A stretch of DNA of 64,000 nt from Thermoleophilia bacterium (GTDB taxonomy: Bacteria > Actinomycetota > Thermoleophilia > Miltoncostaeales > Miltoncostaeaceae). Shown piece by piece: positions 27,192-35,170 of the stretch. How positions within the stretch are numbered: position 1 is the stretch's first letter; the number at the start of each line of letters is the position of its first letter. The notes below the pieces were generated by a model. That model made no database searches. It had not been told where the DNA came from and worked only from the letters and a program-made list of their open reading frames with translations. The translations under genes and the position numbers were made by a program. Where the stretch lies: the NCBI GenBank assembly GCA_020438485.1, contig JAGQUM010000023.1, positions 1 to 64,000 on the forward strand. Direction: 5' to 3'.

Positions 27192-28598
27192 TCAGTACGC
27201 CCGCGCCACCACGGCCAGCACGCCGTCCTCGTCCTCCTCGCGGGGCACCGAGCCGTCGGGCAGCATCAGGCAGCGGACCGTGATGGCCGACTCGCCCAGC
27301 GTGGCCTCCCCTTCCGTGCCGACGGCCGCCCAGGGCAGCGTGGCCCAGCCGGTCGCGGCGGCCTCGGCGGCCTCGGCGATCGTCGCGACGGACTGGATGC
27401 GGTCGTCGCGCCGACGCAGGGCGTCGGCGTACAGCGCGTCGTGGTCCTCCACCAGTGCCGCGCGCACGGCGTCCACCAGCCCCCCCAGCGGCACCGGGGA
27501 CTTGCCGCCCGCGATGCGGCGAGCCAGCGTCACCGAGCCCGCGGCCAGGTCGCGCGGACCGACCTCGACGCGCACGGGGATGCCCTTGAGCTCGGCGTCG
27601 ACGGCCCGCCGCCCGAACGCGGTGTCGCGGTCGTCCACCTCGGCGCGGACGCCCGCGGCCAGCAGGTCGTCCACGATCTGCCGCGCGGCGGCGGCCACAC
27701 CCTCGCCGTCCTTCACGACCATCACGAGTACCTGGACGGGCGCGATCTTCGGCGGCACGCGCAGACCCGCGTCGTCGCCGTGGCACATGATGAGCCCGCC
27801 GACCATGCGCGTGGACGTGCCCCACGACGTGGTCCACGCCAGCTCGCGCTCGTTGTCCTCGGTGAGGAAGTTCATGTCGAACGCGCGCGCGAAGTTCTGG
27901 CCCAGCTCGTGCGATGTGCCCATCTGCAGGGCCTTGCCGTCGCCCATCATCCCCTCGCACGTCAGCGTGTTCGTGGCCCCGGCGAAGCGCTCCTTGGCGG
28001 TCTTGCGGCCCAGCACCACGGGCATGGCAAGCTCGTCCCGCATGAACTCGGCGTACACCTGCTCGTGGATGCGCTTGGCGTATAGGCGCGCGTCCTCCTC
28101 GGTGGCGTGGGCAGTGTGGCCCTCCTGCCACAGGAACTCGGACGTGCGCAGAAACAGGCGCGGCCGCAGCTCCCAGCGCACCACGTTGGCCCATTGGTTG
28201 AGCAGCAGCGGCAGGTCGCGGTACGACTGCACCCACTTGGCCATGTACTCGCCGATGACGGTCTCGGACGTGGGCCGCACCACCGCGGGCTCTTCCAGCC
28301 GCTTGCCGCCCGCGTGCGTCACGACGGCGAGCTCGGGGCTGAAACCCTCGACGTGCTCGGCCTCGCGCGTGAGGTACGACTCGGGGATGAACAGCGGGAA
28401 GTACGCGTTCTTGGCGCCCGCGGCCTTGATGCGGGCGTCCATCGCCTGCTGCATGCGTTCCCAGATGGAGTAGCCGTACGGGCGGATCACCATGGTGCCG
28501 CGCACGGGGCCGTTGTCGGCGAGCTCCGCCTTCTGGATGACGTCCTGGTACCAGCGGGGGAAGTCCTCGCCCCGGGGGGTGATCACGTTCTTGGCCAT
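27192..28598 (-). CDS. proS: prolyl-tRNA synthetase, archaeal/eukaryotic-like short form
   Basis: The 468-residue class II synthetase charges tRNA-Pro. Motif 2 is in the RWELRPRLFLRTSEFLWQEG region near 143-162, motif 3 appears as GLIMCHGDDAGLRVPP near 258-273, and the HGTP anticodon-binding domain covers about 280-400. It lacks the INS editing domain of the common bacterial form, and begins ITPRGEDFPRWYQDVI, typical of the archaeal-like (type 3) ProRS found in many actinobacteria. ATG 28598 is chosen because TAGGAT ends seven bases upstream; longer in-frame starts would run past that promoter. Confidence 0.95.
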   Translation of the reverse strand: MAKNVITPRGEDFPRWYQDVIQKAELADNGPVRGTMVIRPYGYSIWERMQQAMDARIKAAGAKNAYFPLFIPESYLTREAEHVEGFSPELAVVTHAGGKRLEEPAVVRPTSETVIGEYMAKWVQSYRDLPLLLNQWANVVRWELRPRLFLRTSEFLWQEGHTAHATEEDARLYAKRIHEQVYAEFMRDELAMPVVLGRKTAKERFAGATNTLTCEGMMGDGKALQMGTSHELGQNFARAFDMNFLTEDNERELAWTTSWGTSTRMVGGLIMCHGDDAGLRVPPKIAPVQVLVMVVKDGEGVAAAARQIVDDLLAAGVRAEVDDRDTAFGRRAVDAELKGIPVRVEVGPRDLAAGSVTLARRIAGGKSPVPLGGLVDAVRAALVEDHDALYADALRRRDDRIQSVATIAEAAEAAATGWATLPWAAVGTEGEATLGESAITVRCLMLPDGSVPREEDEDGVLAVVARAY

Positions 28599-28605
28599 GC
28601 GCCGC

Positions 28606-28611
28606 ATCCTA
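28606..28611 (-). promoter_or_regulatory. -10 box for proS
   Basis: TAGGAT, seven bases before the proS ATG; leaderless arrangement. Confidence 0.55.
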
Positions 28612-28744
28612 TGGACGCATGACGCCCCGGGACGCGGCGGGCGCCCCGTTCCCGCCAGGTGAGACGCGATGCCCCGGTACTCAAGCTCCGCCCCCCGCTG
28701 CCGAGGACCGTGCGACCGCCCACCGAACGAGAGGCCCATCCCCC

Positions 28745-30853
28745 GTGGCGAACCCCGTCCTTCGCACGCGCGGCGCGCGCGCCACCGTCCTGTCGGCGGT
28801 GCTCGCCTGCCTGCTGTCACCCGCGTGGGCCCAGGCCACCGACATCACGCCGGCCACCCGGACCACCATCGCGGTGGATGCCTCGACGGTGCCCGGCGGC
28901 CCCGGCGGCGGACCCGTCTACTGGGACTGGCAGAAGGTCACGATGCGCATGACGTGGGCGGTGCCGGACGGTGCCGCCCCGGGCGATACCTTCTCGGTGG
29001 CGCTGGACCCGGCGCTGTCGGCCGGATCGTTCATCCCGTTCTCCCTGAAGGCACCCGGCGGCGAGGTGGTGGCCAACGCGTCGCTGGTGGACGGGCGCGT
29101 GGTGTTCACGCTCACCGACTACGTCAGGACCCATCGCGACGTGAAGGGCGACGCGTTCTTCGCGCTCAGCGTCGACACCTCGCATCTCAACGAGACGACG
29201 CCGAGCTACCTCACCGTGTACGGCACGCGCCTCACCGTGAACCGCGATCCCGGCCCCAGCGGCCGCGACAGCTACAAGTACGCGTGGTGGCAGCCCAGCG
29301 AGGCCCAGGCCACCGCCCGCGACGCGAACGGGGTGCTGCTGCAACGCGACCGTTCGCACATGCGCTGGGCCGTCCAGCTCCAGACCCAGGTCGCCACCCC
29401 GGCCCGCGACTGGTCCAGGCTGACCATCACCGAAACCCCGTCGTCCGGCTCGCACTTCAACTGCGTCCGAGTCAACGGCGTCTACACGGGCGTCAACGCC
29501 GCCGTCGACGTCCAGCGCGCCGACGGTCCCACCCCGCCGAACGTCGCCGTCACCTCGTGCGCGCCCGACCGCCTGGTCCTCACGGTCACCAAGCCCCGGA
29601 CCGAGCGCGGCATCTACCGCGTGCTGTTCGACGGCTGGCTCGACGTCGACGCCCAGGGCCGTCCCGCGTACCGCGATCCGCAGGACAACTGGCACACGGG
29701 GTTCAACCCGGAGGGCTTCGGCAACACCGCGGCGCTGAACTACGACGGGTGGACGACGACCGTCTCCACGGCGTTCGTGCGCACGGCCCAGGGCGGCAAC
29801 GGCCAGGGCGTGGGTGTGTCGCCCAGCGTGGACATCGAGAAGTACTCGGGCGGGTGGGCCGGCGTGAAGTTCGTCGACGGGCGGCCGGTGATGGACGAGT
29901 CGGGCCAGCCCGCGTCGCTTCCCGCCGAGGACCACGACGCGGCGCCGGGCAAGCGGATCGACCCGGCCAACGCCACGACGCTCACCATGACCGTCACCAG
30001 CACGGGCAGCGAGACGCTCAACAACGTCACCGTCGTCGACGACTCGCCCGCCGACGAGGATCTGTCGGGCTTCGCGTGCACGTACAAGGGCTCCACGACG
30101 CCGCCGTTCAACGGCTTCGCCCCCGGCGAGTCGTTCGCGTGCACCGTGACGCTCCGCGGCGACTTCGGCCCGGAGCACGAGGACATCGCCACCGTGCGGG
30201 CCATCGGCGCCGGCACCGGCACCGTCGTGAGCGACGCGGACGCGTTCTGGGCCGTCCGCGCCCCCGGCGCCCCGGCCACCACGCCGCCCGCGACGACGCC
30301 CGAGGTGATCCGCTACCCGGCCGATACCCCCACGACCTCTCCCGTGGTGCCCATCGCGGTGCCGGCGGGCAGCCCCCAGCTGGTCTCGCCGCCGCAGCGG
30401 GGGACGGCGATCTCCAACGCCGGCGCCAACCGCCCCACCCTGCGGGTGACCAAGCGGGCCGTCGCCCGCCGCGTGAGGGCGGGCGCACCGGCCCGCTGGC
30501 AAGTGATGGTGCGCAACGCGGGCGGAGGCGTCGCCCGGCGGGTGCGCGTGTGCGAGGCGCCAGACGCGGGGCTGACGTTCACGGGCCGGCGCGTGCGCGT
30601 GACGGTCGCGGGCCGCCCTCGGACGCTCAGCGCGACGACCCGCGGCGGCCGGGCGTGCGTGACGGTGTCCCGGCTGGCACCGGGCGAGAGGCTCCGCTGG
30701 ACGGTGACGACGCGCGTCGCCACGGGGCCGCGCCGCGTGCTGCGCAACACGGTCACGGCCACCGCCGACGGCGTGGCCCGGGCCGTGGCGACCGCGTCGG
30801 CGGTGAGGTTGCCCCGCCCGCCGACGCGCCGCTCGCCCGCCGTCACGGGCTAG
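28745..30853 (+). CDS. secreted adhesin-like protein with Ig-fold and DUF11-type domains
   Basis: The 702-residue product starts at a GTG with GAGAGG nine bases upstream and has a signal peptide (basic RTRGARATV, hydrophobic LSAVLACLLSP, cleavage after AWAQA near residue 34). Residues about 35-340 resemble the Ig-like head domains of SdrC/collagen-type adhesins (TFSVALDPALSAGSF, FFALSVDTSHL, GIYRVLFDGWLDVD). A conserved-repeat (DUF11/DUF7507-like) domain follows near 390-495 (TSTGSETLNNVTVVDDSPA), then a Pro/Thr linker and a second DUF11-like domain near 580-690. There is no LPXTG motif or terminal membrane anchor, so attachment is unclear. Confidence 0.7.
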   Translation: MANPVLRTRGARATVLSAVLACLLSPAWAQATDITPATRTTIAVDASTVPGGPGGGPVYWDWQKVTMRMTWAVPDGAAPGDTFSVALDPALSAGSFIPFSLKAPGGEVVANASLVDGRVVFTLTDYVRTHRDVKGDAFFALSVDTSHLNETTPSYLTVYGTRLTVNRDPGPSGRDSYKYAWWQPSEAQATARDANGVLLQRDRSHMRWAVQLQTQVATPARDWSRLTITETPSSGSHFNCVRVNGVYTGVNAAVDVQRADGPTPPNVAVTSCAPDRLVLTVTKPRTERGIYRVLFDGWLDVDAQGRPAYRDPQDNWHTGFNPEGFGNTAALNYDGWTTTVSTAFVRTAQGGNGQGVGVSPSVDIEKYSGGWAGVKFVDGRPVMDESGQPASLPAEDHDAAPGKRIDPANATTLTMTVTSTGSETLNNVTVVDDSPADEDLSGFACTYKGSTTPPFNGFAPGESFACTVTLRGDFGPEHEDIATVRAIGAGTGTVVSDADAFWAVRAPGAPATTPPATTPEVIRYPADTPTTSPVVPIAVPAGSPQLVSPPQRGTAISNAGANRPTLRVTKRAVARRVRAGAPARWQVMVRNAGGGVARRVRVCEAPDAGLTFTGRRVRVTVAGRPRTLSATTRGGRACVTVSRLAPGERLRWTVTTRVATGPRRVLRNTVTATADGVARAVATASAVRLPRPPTRRSPAVTG

Positions 30854-30857
30854 CCCG

Positions 30858-30888
30858 TGAGGGCGGGCGGCGCTGCCGCCCGCCCTCA
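30858..30888. terminator. bidirectional terminator-like hairpin
   Basis: A perfect 14-base inverted repeat (TGAGGGCGGGCGGC and its complement) with a three-base loop, between the stop codons of two convergent genes. Its right arm covers the last codon and stop of the minus-strand gene. Confidence 0.65.
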
Positions 30889-31869
30889 GCGCTCCAGGCG
30901 GGTTCCCTCGACGAGAGCCGGCGGGCGTGCGCCCAGGAAGAAAATGCCGGGCAACCCCCGCGTCTCGAACCCCCGGCTGGGGTTGCCGCGCAGCGTCGAC
31001 GACGCGATGGTGGCCGTCCCGGTGCGGTCGTTGGAGACGAAGAAGATGGCGCCGCCGCCCTCGGGCGCCACGTTTCCCTCCATCGTCACCCTGCGCAGCG
31101 ACAGGGTGAACGTGTTGCCGTCCAGGTAGACGGCCCCGCCGTTGCCGCCCCCGGGCGTTCCCGGGCGGGCGGGGTTGGCACCGCGGCCGGTGGCGCGGTT
31201 GTCGCGGAACTCGCCGCCCACGATGCTCCACGACACGCCGATGCTCGAGATGGCGCCGCCGTTGGCGCAGCGGCCGCCGCGGAACACGCTGTCCACGATC
31301 TCCACGGGACGGCCGCGGAACTGGCTGAGCGCCCGGATGGCGGCCCCGCCCACGTCCGGTCCCACCCTGTCGCAGCGGTTGTCGCGGAAGCGGGAGCGCT
31401 CGACCCGCAGCCGCCCGCCCCGCACGAAGATCGCCCCGCCGCCCCCGCCGTCCACCGCCTGCCCCGTGGAGTCGCCGCGCACGAACCGCATGCGGCGCAC
31501 GACGAGGACGGGGTTCGGCTGGTCCTGGCAGTGGCTCGTGGTCCACCCCTGCCGCCTGTCGCACGTGTTCTGGTAGAGGATGCGGCGGCGGCCGACGCCG
31601 TCCAGGGTCACGAGCCCCGCGCCGTCGATGATGGTGACCGGGTTTACGTTGCGCACCTTCGCGGTCGCGGCCATGCGGATCACGACGGGCCGCGGACCGC
31701 AGCGGAACCGGATCTCGCCGCCGCGGGCCACGGCGCGCACCACGGCCGCGGACGTGCACGACGCGCGGGTGCCGTCGCCCACCACCCGGCGGGGGACGGC
31801 GGCGGCGGCGGACGACACCGTGACGGCCGCTGCGGCGGCCGCGGTCGCGAGGGGCACGATGCGAGGCAT
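30886..31869 (-). CDS. secreted right-handed beta-helix protein
   Basis: The 327-residue protein has an Ala-rich signal peptide (cleavage after SSAAAA near residue 24). The body shows the ladder typical of parallel beta-helices: GGGGAIFVRGGRLRVERSRF, GGAAIRALSQFRGRPVEIVD, GGAISSIGVSWSIVGGEFRD, GGAVYLDGNTFTLSLRRVTM and GGGAIFFVSNDRTGTATIAS, about 35-40 residues apart. This resembles Chlamydia-polymorphic-protein (GGAI/FxxN) repeats and other pectate-lyase-fold proteins. Two Cys pairs may form disulfides. No lyase active site can be identified. Convergent with the adhesin-like gene, which is also secreted. Confidence 0.75.
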   Translation of the reverse strand: MPRIVPLATAAAAAAVTVSSAAAAVPRRVVGDGTRASCTSAAVVRAVARGGEIRFRCGPRPVVIRMAATAKVRNVNPVTIIDGAGLVTLDGVGRRRILYQNTCDRRQGWTTSHCQDQPNPVLVVRRMRFVRGDSTGQAVDGGGGGAIFVRGGRLRVERSRFRDNRCDRVGPDVGGAAIRALSQFRGRPVEIVDSVFRGGRCANGGAISSIGVSWSIVGGEFRDNRATGRGANPARPGTPGGGNGGAVYLDGNTFTLSLRRVTMEGNVAPEGGGAIFFVSNDRTGTATIASSTLRGNPSRGFETRGLPGIFFLGARPPALVEGTRLER

Positions 31870-31875
31870 GCCGCG

Positions 31876-31881
31876 ATGCTA
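31876..31881 (-). promoter_or_regulatory. -10 box for the beta-helix gene
   Basis: TAGCAT, six bases before ATG 31869; leaderless arrangement. Confidence 0.5.
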
Positions 31882-31928
31882 CGCGCCGTGATGCCCACGG
31901 TGCGAGGTCCCGGCCGCCGGGCGTCGAA

Positions 31929-31934
31929 TAGTCT
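31929..31934 (+). promoter_or_regulatory. -10 box for metF
   Basis: TAGTCT, seven bases before ATG 31942; leaderless arrangement, divergent from the beta-helix promoter about 50 bases away. Confidence 0.5.
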
Positions 31935-31941
31935 CGGCGCA

Positions 31942-32787
31942 ATGCGCATCGACACGCTGCTGGCCCAGGGGCCGACCTGGTCGTTCGAGTTCTTCCCGCC
32001 CAAGACGCCCGACGGGCGGCGCGAATTCGAGGACGCCGTCCGCGATCTGTCGACGCTCAACCCGTCGTACGTCTCCGTCACGTACGGCGCGCTCGGCGGC
32101 GTCCGGCATCTCACGCGCGACATCGTGCTGGCGATGACGCGCGACCTGGCGTTCCCCGCCATGCCGCACCTGACGTGCGTCGGTCACGACCGCGGCGAGA
32201 TCGTCCGGCTGCTCGAGACGTACCGCGACGGCGGCGTCGAGAACATCCTCGCGCTGGCCGGCGACCCCCGGGACGACGGGTGCGACACAGGCGACTTCCG
32301 CTACGCCACCGACCTGGTGGAGCTGATCCGCGCCACGGGCGACTTCGCCGTGGGCGTCGCCGCGTTCCCCGAGGTACACCCGCGCTCCCCGGACCGCGCC
32401 GCCGACCGCCGGCGCCTCGCCGACAAGCTGCGCGTGGCCGACTTCGGGCTGACCCAGTTCTTCTTCGACCCCGAGCACTACCGGGTGATGGTCCAGGAGC
32501 TGGCCGACCTGGGCGTCGACGCGCCCGTGGTGCCCGGCGTGATGCCGTTCACCAGCGTCCCGGGCGCGCGGCGGATGGCGGCGATGAACGGCACCCGCAT
32601 CCCCGACGCGCTGCAGGCGCGGATGGACGCCGTCGCCCACGACCCGGAAGCCACGCGCCGCCTGGGCGTCGCAGTCGCGACCGATCTGGTGGCACGCCTG
32701 CGGGAGATGGGCGCGCCGGGCATCCACCTGTACGCGATGAACCGGGCAACCTCCATCCGCGAGATCCTGGCCGCCCTCGACCGCTAG
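31942..32787 (+). CDS. metF: 5,10-methylenetetrahydrofolate reductase
   Basis: The 281-residue FAD enzyme reduces methylene-THF to methyl-THF, feeding methionine synthesis. Family motifs are FEFFPPKT at about residues 15-22, SVTYGALGG near 46-54, HLTCVGHD near 75-82, NILALAGDPRDD near 97-108 and FGLTQFFFD near 172-180. The length is normal for bacterial MetF. A very long open frame runs through this region, but the ATG at 31942 after TAGTCT is the real start. The stop overlaps that of the convergent HxlR gene (CTAG at 32784-32787). No metH or metE is nearby. Confidence 0.95.
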   Translation: MRIDTLLAQGPTWSFEFFPPKTPDGRREFEDAVRDLSTLNPSYVSVTYGALGGVRHLTRDIVLAMTRDLAFPAMPHLTCVGHDRGEIVRLLETYRDGGVENILALAGDPRDDGCDTGDFRYATDLVELIRATGDFAVGVAAFPEVHPRSPDRAADRRRLADKLRVADFGLTQFFFDPEHYRVMVQELADLGVDAPVVPGVMPFTSVPGARRMAAMNGTRIPDALQARMDAVAHDPEATRRLGVAVATDLVARLREMGAPGIHLYAMNRATSIREILAALDR

Positions 32788-33458
32788 ACCTCCGCCAGGT
32801 TCACCGACCCGAACAGGTCCGCGAATTCCTGGGCCGCGGCCGCGTCGCCGCGGACCGTCACGGAGCCGGCGGCCATCAGGTCCGCGACCGACCGCGGCCC
32901 GTAGAGCGCAAACGCCACGGCGTTGGGGGCCCCCTCGAACGTGAGGGGGGCCGCGCCGGGGTCGCGTGTGGGCTGCACCTCGGGCTCCCCGTCGGCGTCG
33001 AAGCACACCAGGAACCGCTCGCGGCCGAGGTCGAACCCCGCGAACGCCCGCGATCCCGCCGTGCGCCCGCGGTCGGCCATCACCGCCAGGGACATCATCA
33101 GCGACGTGGGACTGAGGAAACGTCGCGGATCGTGCCCCAGGCGCCCCGCCCCCCACCGCCCCAGCTCGCGCAGCACGGGGCGCAGCGCGTACCCGTCGCC
33201 GGTCAGCGCGTAGAAGGACGTGTCCGGGTCGTGGGTGACGATCCCCGCGTCGGCCAGCTGCTCCAGCCGCCCGGCGAGGACCCCGGGCGTGATGCCCGGC
33301 AGGCCCGCGCGGATGGCCTGGAACCGCTTGGGCGTGAGCATCAGCTCGCGCACCACCAGCAACGCCCACCGGTCACCCACCAGGTTGAGGGCGTGCGCGG
33401 CCGCGCAACCCTGGTCGTAGCGCACACGCCGCTCGGTCGCCGGATCGCCGTTAGTCAT
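32784..33458 (-). CDS. HxlR-family regulator with C-terminal SCP2-like domain
   Basis: The 224-residue protein has an HxlR winged helix at about residues 15-105 (YDQGCAAAHALNLVGDRWAL, RFQAIRAGLPGITPGVLAGR, LEQLADAGIV), with Cys18 in the position of the conserved redox- or ligand-responsive cysteine of the family. The C-terminal half (about 120-224) resembles the sterol-carrier-like domain found on some actinobacterial HxlR proteins and probably binds a small hydrophobic effector. Divergent from a VOC-DUF1428 gene pair and likely controls it and itself. TAGTAT lies six bases before the ATG. Confidence 0.87.
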   Translation of the reverse strand: MTNGDPATERRVRYDQGCAAAHALNLVGDRWALLVVRELMLTPKRFQAIRAGLPGITPGVLAGRLEQLADAGIVTHDPDTSFYALTGDGYALRPVLRELGRWGAGRLGHDPRRFLSPTSLMMSLAVMADRGRTAGSRAFAGFDLGRERFLVCFDADGEPEVQPTRDPGAAPLTFEGAPNAVAFALYGPRSVADLMAAGSVTVRGDAAAAQEFADLFGSVNLAEV

Positions 33459-33463
33459 GTTTC

Positions 33464-33489
33464 AATACTACCAGTTGTATTTTCATACT
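33464..33489. promoter_or_regulatory. divergent promoter/operator of hxlR-like gene and VOC operon
   Basis: AT-rich patch with two nested inverted repeats, AATAC-N8-GTATT (33464-33481) and GTAT-N4-ATAC (33477-33488). TAGTAT on the minus strand (33465-33470) is the -10 of the regulator gene, with CGGACA 18 bases upstream as -35. On the plus strand TTCAAT (33461) and CATACT (33484-33489) are 17 bases apart. Confidence 0.55.
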
Positions 33490-33559
33490 GTCCGTGGGAG
33501 TGTGGGCGTACGCCGCCGCCGCGGCGCCGTTTCCGAAAGACAATCCAGGAGGAAGTGCG

Positions 33560-34345
33560 ATGGCCGACGAGACCTCGTTTCACGGAAACCCGTGCTGGTA
33601 CGAGCTGGGCACCAGCGACGTCGCGGGCGCGGAGGCCTTCTACGGCCGCCTGCTGGGCTGGACCGGCGCCGACGCGGGGATCCCGGGCATGGAGTACCAC
33701 CTCGAGACCGCCCCGGACGGCGGGATGGTGGCGGGGATGATGGACAACTCCACCATGCCCGGCTCCCCTCCCCCCGCGTGGTGCGTCTATTACGCCGTTG
33801 ACGACTGCGACGCCACCGTGGAGGCCGCCACCGCCGCGGGCGGCAGCGTCTGCATGCCGGCCACCGACATCCCCGAGACGGGGCGCATCGCCGTGCTGGC
33901 CGACCCTCACGGGGCGGTCTTCGGCGTCCTGCAGCCCGAGCCCATGGACGGGCCGCCGCCCGGCACGCCCCCGTTCGCGATGGGCACGACCGGCCACGGC
34001 GGCTGGCACGAGCTGATGACGCCCGATCCGGAGGCCGCGCTGGAGTTCTACGCCGGGCTGTTCGGCTGGCAGAAGGACGTCGCGATGGAGATGCCGGAGG
34101 GCATGGGCACGTACCAGATCATCGCCCGCGCCGGACAGCAGTTCGGCGCCGTGATGGGCCAGGGGAACTCCCCCGTGCCGGCGTGGCTGCCGTACTTCTG
34201 CGTCGAGAACACCGACACGGCCATCGGAGCCGTCAAGGACGCCGGCGGGCAGGTGCTGCACGGGCCCATCGAGGTGCCCATGGCCATGCGCGTCGCCATC
34301 GCGACCGATCCCCAGGGTGCGGCGTTCGCCGTCCTGGGCAGCTAG
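33560..34345 (+). CDS. two-domain VOC (glyoxalase/bleomycin-resistance fold) protein
   Basis: The 261-residue protein has two tandem VOC modules, residues about 8-125 (NPCWYELGTSDVAGAEAFY, ADPHGAVFGVLQP) and 140-261 (GGWHELMTPDPEAALEFY, ATDPQGAAFAVLG). The layout matches the CFP-30-like or 27 kDa-antigen glyoxalase-related proteins of actinobacteria, whose substrate is unknown; one canonical metal ligand position appears as Glu in each half. A perfect AGGAGG Shine-Dalgarno lies eight bases before the ATG, unusual in this window where many genes appear leaderless. Confidence 0.85.
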   Translation: MADETSFHGNPCWYELGTSDVAGAEAFYGRLLGWTGADAGIPGMEYHLETAPDGGMVAGMMDNSTMPGSPPPAWCVYYAVDDCDATVEAATAAGGSVCMPATDIPETGRIAVLADPHGAVFGVLQPEPMDGPPPGTPPFAMGTTGHGGWHELMTPDPEAALEFYAGLFGWQKDVAMEMPEGMGTYQIIARAGQQFGAVMGQGNSPVPAWLPYFCVENTDTAIGAVKDAGGQVLHGPIEVPMAMRVAIATDPQGAAFAVLGS

Positions 34346-34412
34346 GCGGCGACGCCCGGACGCCCCGGGACGCAACCGCGTCCCGGGCCTGAACGCGAGA
34401 GAAAGGGACGAC

Positions 34413-34772
34413 GTGACCTACGTCTCCGGCTTCATCCTCCCCGTGGCCACCGAGCGCCGCGACGAGTACGTGGCGTTCGCCCGGCAGGGCTGGCCCCACT
34501 TCGCACGCCACGGTGCGCTGCACATGGTGGAGTGCTGGGGCGAGGATGTGAAGGAGGGCCACACCACCGACTTCATCCGCGCCACCAGGGCGACGCCCGA
34601 CGAGACCGTGGTGTTCTCGTGGATCGTGTGGCCCGACCGGGCCACGGCCGACGCGGCCGAGCAGGCCATGCAGACCGACCCGGCGATGGCGGAACTGCGC
34701 GAGATGCCGTTCGACGGCACCCGCATGGTCTTCGGCGGCTTCGTCCCCGTGTTTGACAGCGGCGGGGCCTGA
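34413..34772 (+). CDS. DUF1428 family protein
   Basis: A 119-residue protein starting at GTG 34413 after GAAAGGGA. It matches the DUF1428 (YbaA-like) family: YVSGFILPVATERRDEYVAF at residues 3-22, the FARHGALHMVECWGEDV block near 29-45, FSWIVWPDRATADAA near 69-83 and the GTRMVFGGFVPV end. The family has a dimeric ferredoxin-like (antibiotic-monooxygenase-like) fold and no known reaction. Probably co-transcribed with the VOC gene 67 bases upstream. Confidence 0.86.
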   Translation: MTYVSGFILPVATERRDEYVAFARQGWPHFARHGALHMVECWGEDVKEGHTTDFIRATRATPDETVVFSWIVWPDRATADAAEQAMQTDPAMAELREMPFDGTRMVFGGFVPVFDSGGA

Positions 34773-34811
34773 CGACGTCCGGGCGTCCCGCTCACGGATC
34801 GCCCCTGCGCC

Positions 34812-34833
34812 GTTCACCCGGCGTTCACCGGCC
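34812..34833. promoter_or_regulatory. 11-bp direct repeat upstream of the two-component operon
   Basis: GTTCACCCGGC followed directly by GTTCACCGGCC. Eleven-base spaced GTTCACC units are the hallmark of OmpR/PhoB-family sites such as the Streptomyces PHO box. It covers the -35 region of a TACGCT box at 34839-34844. Confidence 0.6.
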
Positions 34834-34838
34834 GGGCG

Positions 34839-34844
34839 TACGCT
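34839..34844 (+). promoter_or_regulatory. -10 box downstream of the direct repeat
   Basis: TACGCT, five bases after the direct repeat, placed for activator-dependent transcription of the small ORF and two-component genes. No good -35 besides the repeat itself. Confidence 0.4.
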
Positions 34845-34883
34845 CCGGCGTCGACGCAGTCGCGATGTGGACGGTGATCCCCC

Positions 34884-35162
34884 ATGATGAACGCCCCGTG
34901 GCACGCGATGACCCCGACGGACTGGGCCCTGATGGCGCTGCCGGCGATCGCCCTGCTCGGGCCCGCCGTGTGGGCCCTCGTGCGGATGACGCCGGCCGGC
35001 GGGCGCAGGCACCCGGTCGAGACGCCCCGGCAGGCGATCGACCGCCACCCGGCCGCGGGCGAGATCGGCCTGGACGGGAATGACGGGATCACCGACGGCC
35101 GGGTTGCGCCTCCCCCGGCTGACACCTGCCCGCCCGTCGGACGGATGCCCACCGCGCCATAA
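34884..35162 (+). CDS. possible small membrane protein upstream of the response regulator
   Basis: A 92-residue open frame with a single predicted transmembrane helix near residues 13-34 (WALMALPAIALLGPAVWALV) and a hydrophilic Pro/Gly-rich C-terminus. It has no clear Shine-Dalgarno and no recognised family. Its position just upstream of a two-component system, inside the transcript expected from the TACGCT box, is the main reason to keep it. It could equally be non-coding leader sequence. Confidence 0.4.
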   Translation: MMNAPWHAMTPTDWALMALPAIALLGPAVWALVRMTPAGGRRHPVETPRQAIDRHPAAGEIGLDGNDGITDGRVAPPPADTCPPVGRMPTAP

Positions 35163-35163
35163 T
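35158..35163 (+). promoter_or_regulatory. -10 box for the response regulator gene
   Basis: CATAAT, seven bases before the GTG at 35171; leaderless arrangement and the closest match to TATAAT in the region. Confidence 0.45.
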
Positions 35164-35170
35164 CCCCCGC

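Noticed and set aside
28817-31942. 1041-residue minus-strand open frame
   Set aside because: Low-complexity Arg/Gly/His composition and opposite to two well-supported genes.
28669-32787. 1372-residue plus-strand open frame
   Set aside because: Stop-free because of high GC. Only the last 281 residues (metF) make sense; the remainder shadows the adhesin and beta-helix genes.
34812-34833. a true PHO box controlled by PhoP
   Set aside because: The spacing and GTTCACC core fit, but no phosphate gene is nearby and the local response regulator is the more likely binder, so I call it only an OmpR-family site.
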